Below the pieces are notes generated by a model. That model saw nothing but the letters and a program-made list of their open reading frames with translations. It was not told the DNA's origin and did no database searches. From assembly GCA_052246295.1 (NCBI GenBank), contig JBQQCO010000016.1: DNA of 64,000 nt. The stretch is one strand, 5' to 3'. The position numbers were made by a program, and so were the translations under genes. Positions 59,018 to 64,000 of the stretch are shown piece after piece; within the stretch, counting starts at the first letter, position 1; each line of letters starts with the position of its first letter. The stretch comes from Piscibacillus sp052246295 (lineage in GTDB: Bacteria; Bacillota; Bacilli; Bacillales; Alkalibacillaceae).

Positions 59018-60265
59018 TTAAGCCTCGTCGCTGATTGACGGTTTCTTTTCTTCTAAATCTGGTTCTGTTTCTGATACAAACAACGCACATGTTGCGTCAC
59101 CTGTTACGTTAACAGCTGTACGTGTCATATCAAGTAGACGATCTACACCAAGAATCAAACCAATAGCTTCTACAGGTAAGCCAACTTGATCTAGCACCAT
59201 TGCTAACATAATTAGACCTACACCCGGTACACCAGCAGTACCAATTGATGCAAGAATCGCAATTAATAATACTGTTAAGATTTGCGTAAAGCTTAAGTCT
59301 ACGGCATATACTTGTGCGATAAACACAGTCGCCACACCCTGCATAATAGCGGTACCATCCATATTAATTGTGGCACCTAATGGTTGAACGAAACTACTAA
59401 CTGATTTGCGTACACCTAGACGTTCTTGAGCTGTTTTCATACTAACAGGTAATGTAGCACCACTACTTGCTGTACCAAATGCAACACTCATAGCAGGTGA
59501 GAAGTTTTTAAAGAACCACCATGGGCTCTTCTTAGCCACGAACTTAATCACTGAACCGTAAGTAACAATTGCGTGAATAAATAACGCAGCAAGTACTACA
59601 ATGAAGTAAGCTGCCATTGATTTAATAGCATCAAGTCCTGCACCACCTACAGCCGATGCAATAAGACCAAATGCACCAAACGGAGCTGTGTACATAACAA
59701 TCATAATTAAATACATGACCAGCTCATTCGCTTGTTCAAATAAACGATAGATACGATCTGTTTTCTTTGTAAGCATTGCTAGACCAAAGCCGATAAAAAT
59801 CGCAAAGAAGATGATTTGAAGCATTTCTCCGGATGTCATCGCGTCTATTGGATTTGTTGGAATTATATTAACTAATGTATCTACAACCGATGGAGCTTCA
59901 TCGCTTTCAAAGTTCTCAGCTTCTTCATTCATTAAACCAGGTTCACCTGGTTGTACAATAAATGCTAGTGCCATTGCGATTGAAATCGCTACCGCAGTTG
60001 AAAATAAGAAAAAGATGATTGTTTTTCCGCCAATACGTCCCAACTTTTTAGGGTCACCAATATTAGCTGTACCAAGAACAATAGATATGAATACAATCGG
60101 GACCACCATCATTTGGATTAGACGTAAGAATATATCCCCTAATGGTGCGAATAGGTACTTGTCTACTGGACCGAATAGATCAGGAGTAAATATGTTCATT
60201 CCTAAACCGATAACTATACCTAGTATTAAAGAGTAAATGATGTATTTAGTTAGATTTTTCACCAT
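59018..60265 (-). CDS. Dicarboxylate/amino-acid:cation symporter (DAACS, GltP/GltT-like)
   Basis: 415-aa secondary transporter. GTASSGATLPVSM (hairpin loop 1) and NMDGTAIMQG (helix 7 motif) are the DAACS signatures; helix 8 contains DRLLDMTRTAVNVTGD. Imports glutamate, aspartate or C4-dicarboxylates with H+ or Na+. GGGAGG precedes ATG 60265. Not part of the B. subtilis order at this place. Confidence 0.92.
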   Translation of the reverse strand: MVKNLTKYIIYSLILGIVIGLGMNIFTPDLFGPVDKYLFAPLGDIFLRLIQMMVVPIVFISIVLGTANIGDPKKLGRIGGKTIIFFLFSTAVAISIAMALAFIVQPGEPGLMNEEAENFESDEAPSVVDTLVNIIPTNPIDAMTSGEMLQIIFFAIFIGFGLAMLTKKTDRIYRLFEQANELVMYLIMIVMYTAPFGAFGLIASAVGGAGLDAIKSMAAYFIVVLAALFIHAIVTYGSVIKFVAKKSPWWFFKNFSPAMSVAFGTASSGATLPVSMKTAQERLGVRKSVSSFVQPLGATINMDGTAIMQGVATVFIAQVYAVDLSFTQILTVLLIAILASIGTAGVPGVGLIMLAMVLDQVGLPVEAIGLILGVDRLLDMTRTAVNVTGDATCALFVSETEPDLEEKKPSISDEA

Positions 60266-60443
60266 ATTTCATAACCTCCCTTTCTCCAATAGTAATACTA
60301 AATAAATATGTAACTTTTGTCCAATTTATCACCGAAAAAATAGTCAAAAATTCACACTGAAAATATTGTCAAACCCTATTATATCAAGGGGTTCTATTTT
60401 TGATGCTAGTAAAAAATTACCGGCATAGATTAGACATTTTTTT

Positions 60444-60480
60444 AGAAAAAAAGACTTCCCTCACTGGAGTGGGGAAGTCC
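60444..60480 (-). terminator. Terminator of eno
   Basis: GGACTTCCC, loop about 10, GGGAAGTC then TTTTTTTCTAAAAAAA on the minus strand. Confidence 0.9.
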
Positions 60481-60489
60481 CTCCACATA

Positions 60490-61773
60490 TTATTTTAAGT
60501 TGTAAAAAGCTGTTGTACCTGCATAAGTTGCGGCAGTTCCTAAGAAATCTTCAATTCTTAGAAGTTGGTTGTATTTAGCCACACGATCTGTTCTTGATGG
60601 TGCACCCGTTTTAATCTGACCAGCATTAGTTGCAACTGCAATATCCGCTATGGTCGCGTCTTCTGTTTCACCTGAACGGTGAGAAATAACAGCCGTGTAT
60701 CCAGCTTTCTTAGCCATTTCAATAGCCTGGAACGTTTCTGTTAATGTACCGATTTGGTTCACTTTTACAAGGATTGAGTTTCCGATTTCTTTTTCAATAC
60801 CTTCAGACAGTTTCTTCGTGTTCGTTACGAATAGGTCGTCCCCTACTAATTGTACACGATCTCCAATTCGTTCAGTTAAAAGTTTGAAGCCATCCCAGTC
60901 ATTTTCATCTAATCCATCTTCAATAGAAACGATTGGGAATTTGTTAACCATCTCTTCGTACCAATCAACCATTTCTTCAGCAGTACGTGTGACACCTTCA
61001 CCTTTAAGGTTATATTTTCCATTATCATAGATTTCTGAAGCCGCTACGTCCATTGCTAGTTTCACTTCTGAACCTGCTTTATAACCAGCAGCTTCAATTG
61101 CTTCTACGATCGTTTCAAGAGCTTCTTCATTAGATTTTAAGTTAGGGGCAAATCCACCTTCGTCACCTACAGCTGTATTATAGCCTTTGTCTTTTAATAC
61201 TTTTTTCAGCGCGTGGAAAATTTCCGCACCTTGACGAAGAGCTTCTTTGAAAGTTGGAGCACCAACAGGCATAATCATAAATTCTTGAATATCGACGTTA
61301 TTATCAGCATGCTCCCCACCGTTTAAAATGTTCATCATTGGAGTTGGAAGTGTTGTCGCATTGAATCCACCTAAGTATTGGTAAAGTGGAAGACCTAAGT
61401 AATCTGCAGCTGCATGTGCTGTTGCCATAGAAACACCTAGGATTGCGTTAGCGCCTAGCTTAGCTTTATTTTCTGTTCCATCTAGTTCGATTAACAACTG
61501 ATCCACTAAAACTTGGTCCGTCACATTGTAGCCAACAAGCTCAGGCGCAATGATATCATTCACATTTTTTACTGCTTCTTCGACACCTTTTCCTAAGTAA
61601 CGATTTTTGTCACCATCACGCAATTCAACCGCTTCATATTCACCAGTTGAAGCACCACTTGGAACAAGCGCAGAGCCAAATGCTCCAGACTCAGTTTGAA
61701 CTTCAACTTCGATCGTCGGATTACCTCTTGAATCTAATACTTCCCTAGCATAAACATCAACTATAAATGGCAT
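60490..61773 (-). CDS. eno: Enolase
   Basis: 427-aa glycolytic enzyme (2-phosphoglycerate to phosphoenolpyruvate). GNPTIEVEVQTESGAFG, catalytic VGDEGGFAPN, metal ligands in SIEDGLDENDWDG and VGDDLFVTN, and signature ILVKVNQIGTLTET are present. Last gene of the glycolytic operon. AAAGGAGAG precedes ATG 61773. Confidence 0.98.
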   Translation of the reverse strand: MPFIVDVYAREVLDSRGNPTIEVEVQTESGAFGSALVPSGASTGEYEAVELRDGDKNRYLGKGVEEAVKNVNDIIAPELVGYNVTDQVLVDQLLIELDGTENKAKLGANAILGVSMATAHAAADYLGLPLYQYLGGFNATTLPTPMMNILNGGEHADNNVDIQEFMIMPVGAPTFKEALRQGAEIFHALKKVLKDKGYNTAVGDEGGFAPNLKSNEEALETIVEAIEAAGYKAGSEVKLAMDVAASEIYDNGKYNLKGEGVTRTAEEMVDWYEEMVNKFPIVSIEDGLDENDWDGFKLLTERIGDRVQLVGDDLFVTNTKKLSEGIEKEIGNSILVKVNQIGTLTETFQAIEMAKKAGYTAVISHRSGETEDATIADIAVATNAGQIKTGAPSRTDRVAKYNQLLRIEDFLGTAATYAGTTAFYNLK

Positions 61774-61821
61774 GTTTGAAACTCTCCTTTATTCTTTTTT
61801 ATAAAAATTCATCAGGCTTTG

Positions 61822-62031
61822 TTTACGGACTGTTTTTGAAAATTAACGGCCCCTTTTCGAGACTTATTGACCCTTTTTTGAGACTTATCGACCCTTTTTC
61901 AGGATTTATCGACCTTTTAACTAAATTTATCGACCCTTGATTAGAAAATATCGACCCTTGCTCAAGTTTTATCGGTCAGTTTTTTTAATTTATCGGTCAC
62001 TTTTCCGAAAATATCAGTCAGTTATTTAATT
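61822..62031. repeat. 21-bp tandem array F (10 units)
   Basis: TTATCGACCC-TTTTT-like units start at 61822, 61843, 61864, 61885, 61906, 61927, 61948, 61969, 61990 and 62011: exactly 21 bp. It begins at the gpmI stop and fills the gpmI-eno gap, so it is probably transcribed as part of the glycolytic mRNA. No promoter for eno is evident in the remaining 48 bp. Confidence 0.95.
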
Positions 62032-63557
62032 AACGATTGGCCTGTCATTTCTGTAGGTTGTTTAATATCTAATAAATCCAATACCGTTGGCGATAGGTCA
62101 CCTAAAATTCCATCATCACGTAGTTCTAAGCCTGATTTCGTTACGATTACGGGAACAGGATTGGTCGTATGAGCGGTCATTGGACTGCCGTCTTCATTTA
62201 AAACTTGATCGGCATTTCCGTGGTCTGCTGTGATAACCGCGTGGCCACCTAACTCAACTATTTGATCTACGACTTTGCCTAAGCACTCATCAACTGCTTC
62301 AACTGCTTTAACAGTAGGTTCGACTTTTCCTGAATGGCCGACCATATCAGGGTTCGCAAAGTTCAGGATAATCAGGTTTGGTGGGTCTTCTTCTAACGTT
62401 CCTAGTAAAGCACCTGTCACTTCATAAGCACTCATTTCTGGCTTCAAGTCATAAGTCGCAACTTTGGGTGAATCGATTAAAATTCGTTTCTCCCCTTCAA
62501 ATTCTTGGTCGAGCCCACCACTCATGAAATAAGTCACATGAGGGTACTTCTCCGTTTCTGCAATGCGGAGTTGCTTTAAACCTTCATTAGCAACGACTTC
62601 ACCAATCGTATTCTTTGGCATGTTTGGTGGATAAGCTACATGAACATTTAAGTCCTCACTGTATTGCGTCATCGTCACCATTTCTAAATTATTTAAAGGT
62701 TCATAGGTTTCTTCAAAAACATCTAAACGATTATTTGCAAAAACATCCGTTAACTGTAGTGCGCGGTCTGGTCTGAAGTTGGCAAAAATTATCGCATCTC
62801 CATCTTGAACCTTTCCGACAGGTGAACCTGATTCATCCGTCATGACGAATGGATCAACAAATTCGTCCACAACATCTATGTTGTAAGAATCTTCAACAGA
62901 TTGAACAGCATTCTGAGATGTCGGACCTTCACCTAAACGTATCGCACGGAACGCTTTTTCCACACGCTCCCAACGATTGTCACGATCCATCGCATAATAA
63001 CGACCAGATACTGTCGCAAGTCGGCCAACACCTAGTTCATCCATTTTCGCTTGCAACTCTTCAAGATAAGTAACTGCTGTTTTAGGTCCGACATCACGGC
63101 CATCTAAAAACGCATGAACATAAACATCTTCAACCTCTTGCTCTTTTGCCATCTCTAGTAAAGCAAATAGATGTTTAATATGACTATGAACACCACCATC
63201 AGATAACAAACCAAAAATATGGAGCGCACCGTCATTATTTTTCGCATGACTAGAAGCCTTCACAAACGCTTCATTTTGATGAAACTCACGCTCTTTAATC
63301 GATAAATTAATGCGAGTTAAGTTTTGATAAACAATGCGGCCTGCACCTATATTTAGGTGTCCTACTTCTGAGTTCCCCATTTGACCTTCTGGAAGACCAA
63401 CTGCTTCTCCATATGCCCTTAGCGTAGAATGGGGATAGTTATTCCAGTAACGGTCAAAATTAGGCGTGTTCGCTTGTTTAACAGCATTACCATATTCTTC
63501 GTCGCGTAAGGCATAACCGTCTAAAATGATGAGTGCCGCGAGTCTGTTATCGGGCAT
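62022..63557 (-). CDS. gpmI: 2,3-bisphosphoglycerate-independent phosphoglycerate mutase
   Basis: 511-aa manganese enzyme. LIILDGYALRDEEYG and the catalytic Ser in GQMGNSEVGHLNIGAGR (about residue 62), then metal ligands VITADHGNADQV and MVGHSGKVEPT. Converts 3- to 2-phosphoglycerate. ATG 63557 overlaps the tpiA end by 11 bp; GGAGG upstream. Confidence 0.97.
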   Translation of the reverse strand: MPDNRLAALIILDGYALRDEEYGNAVKQANTPNFDRYWNNYPHSTLRAYGEAVGLPEGQMGNSEVGHLNIGAGRIVYQNLTRINLSIKEREFHQNEAFVKASSHAKNNDGALHIFGLLSDGGVHSHIKHLFALLEMAKEQEVEDVYVHAFLDGRDVGPKTAVTYLEELQAKMDELGVGRLATVSGRYYAMDRDNRWERVEKAFRAIRLGEGPTSQNAVQSVEDSYNIDVVDEFVDPFVMTDESGSPVGKVQDGDAIIFANFRPDRALQLTDVFANNRLDVFEETYEPLNNLEMVTMTQYSEDLNVHVAYPPNMPKNTIGEVVANEGLKQLRIAETEKYPHVTYFMSGGLDQEFEGEKRILIDSPKVATYDLKPEMSAYEVTGALLGTLEEDPPNLIILNFANPDMVGHSGKVEPTVKAVEAVDECLGKVVDQIVELGGHAVITADHGNADQVLNEDGSPMTAHTTNPVPVIVTKSGLELRDDGILGDLSPTVLDLLDIKQPTEMTGQSLIK

Positions 63558-64000
63558 TCTGACCAGCCTCCACTAATTTTAAGAATGAGTCTTCTTTTAA
63601 ACTTGCGCCACCAACAAGTGCACCGTCGATATCTGATTGGCTTAAAAGCTCTTCAATATTTTCAGGCTTCACGCTTCCACCGTATTGAATGCGGACTTCT
63701 TGTGCCACTTCTTCGCTAAATTGATCTTGAACCACTTGACGGATATGAGCACATACTTCATTTGCTTGTTCTGTTGTGGCTGTTTTTCCTGTACCGATTG
63801 CCCAAATCGGTTCATAAGCAAGAACAACTTGTTTCGCTTGTTCGTCTGTTAATCCTTGAAGGGCGTTACGAACTTGTCCCTCAACAAAGCTCATTGTTTC
63901 ATTGTTTTCACGTTGCTCTAACGATTCACCTACGCAAACGATCGGTAGTAAGTTATGTGCAAAAGCTGCTAAAGTCTTTTTGTTAACTGACTCATCTGTT
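63547..64000 (-). CDS. tpiA: Triosephosphate isomerase (partial, N-terminus off the window)
   Basis: About 150 C-terminal residues. VVLAYEPIWAIGTGKTAT contains the catalytic Glu and loop 6; IQYGGSVKPENIEELL and DGALVGGASLKEDSF bind phosphate. The frame remains open to the right edge (PIVCVGESLEQR), so the gene starts outside. An internal ATG at 63894 is not the start. Confidence 0.97.
   Translation of the reverse strand, partial: TDESVNKKTLAAFAHNLLPIVCVGESLEQRENNETMSFVEGQVRNALQGLTDEQAKQVVLAYEPIWAIGTGKTATTEQANEVCAHIRQVVQDQFSEEVAQEVRIQYGGSVKPENIEELLSQSDIDGALVGGASLKEDSFLKLVEAGQNAR

Noticed and set aside
30479..62031. CRISPR array interpretation of the tandem arrays
   Set aside because: Units are 20-21 bp without unique spacers of 30 or so bp, and no cas genes exist in the window.

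Overview
The window comes from a low-GC Gram-positive of the family Bacillaceae. The chromosomal gene order (suf operon, metNPQ, yusE/yusF/gcvH/yusI, fadE-fadA-fadN-fadM; and secG-esterase-rnr-smpB-ssrA; tpiA-gpmI-eno) matches the Bacillus subtilis layout. The regulation is also Bacillus-type: SAM-I riboswitches, a FadR box, a Zur box and YjcZ sporulation mini-proteins. Many proteins are rich in Glu/Asp, which would fit a halophilic or halotolerant genus, but that is only an inference.

Positions 1 to about 19,310 are one end of a temperate siphophage-type prophage. The packaging genes run off the left edge: large terminase (partial), P27-type small terminase, a candidate cos region and an HNH nuclease. 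A long leftward early/replication operon follows (ArpU-like regulator, SNF2 helicase, VRR-NUC nuclease, VapE primase-helicase, MazG, methyltransferase, 3D-domain protein, family A DNA polymerase, SSB-like DUF2815, DUF2800 nuclease and many small unknowns). The immunity region has Cro-like and helix-turn-helix genes facing a rightward repressor-ImmA-integrase block. The integrase ends 66 bp from the stop codon of sufB, so the prophage sits at the 3' end of the suf operon. The immunity region contains a candidate structured antisense small RNA (about 16,916-16,996) with its own promoter and terminator. An iteron-rich segment (5,102-5,382) looks like a phage replication origin.

19,313-38,096 is core chromosome, nearly all leftward: sufCDSUB (Fe-S assembly), a tiny unknown gene, metNPQ (methionine ABC importer) under two complete tandem SAM-I riboswitches, thioredoxin-like and toprim proteins, gcvH, a Spx/ArsC-like protein, fatty-acid beta-oxidation (fadN-fadA-fadE with FadR operator, fadM) and a DUF302 protein. 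38,165-41,428 is a rightward, Zur-controlled zinc-uptake operon (znuA-znuC-znuB-zur). 41,871-51,091 holds FtsW, an ABC-F ATPase, a zinc alcohol dehydrogenase, an MFS exporter, a cation-diffusion facilitator, an EamA transporter and an AidB-type acyl-CoA dehydrogenase. 51,188-53,225 has three yjcZ mini-genes, a TspO-like pseudogene and a 5'-truncated ycgQ abutting ssrA. 53,250-64,000 holds ssrA, smpB, an acetyltransferase, rnr, an esterase, secG, a glutamate/dicarboxylate symporter, and eno-gpmI-tpiA (tpiA runs off the right edge).

A recurrent feature is a set of seven intergenic tandem arrays with a period of 20-21 bp. They differ in sequence but share the period, lie immediately 3' of genes or terminators, and are not coding. 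I regard these arrays and the phage immunity RNA as the most unusual content of the window.
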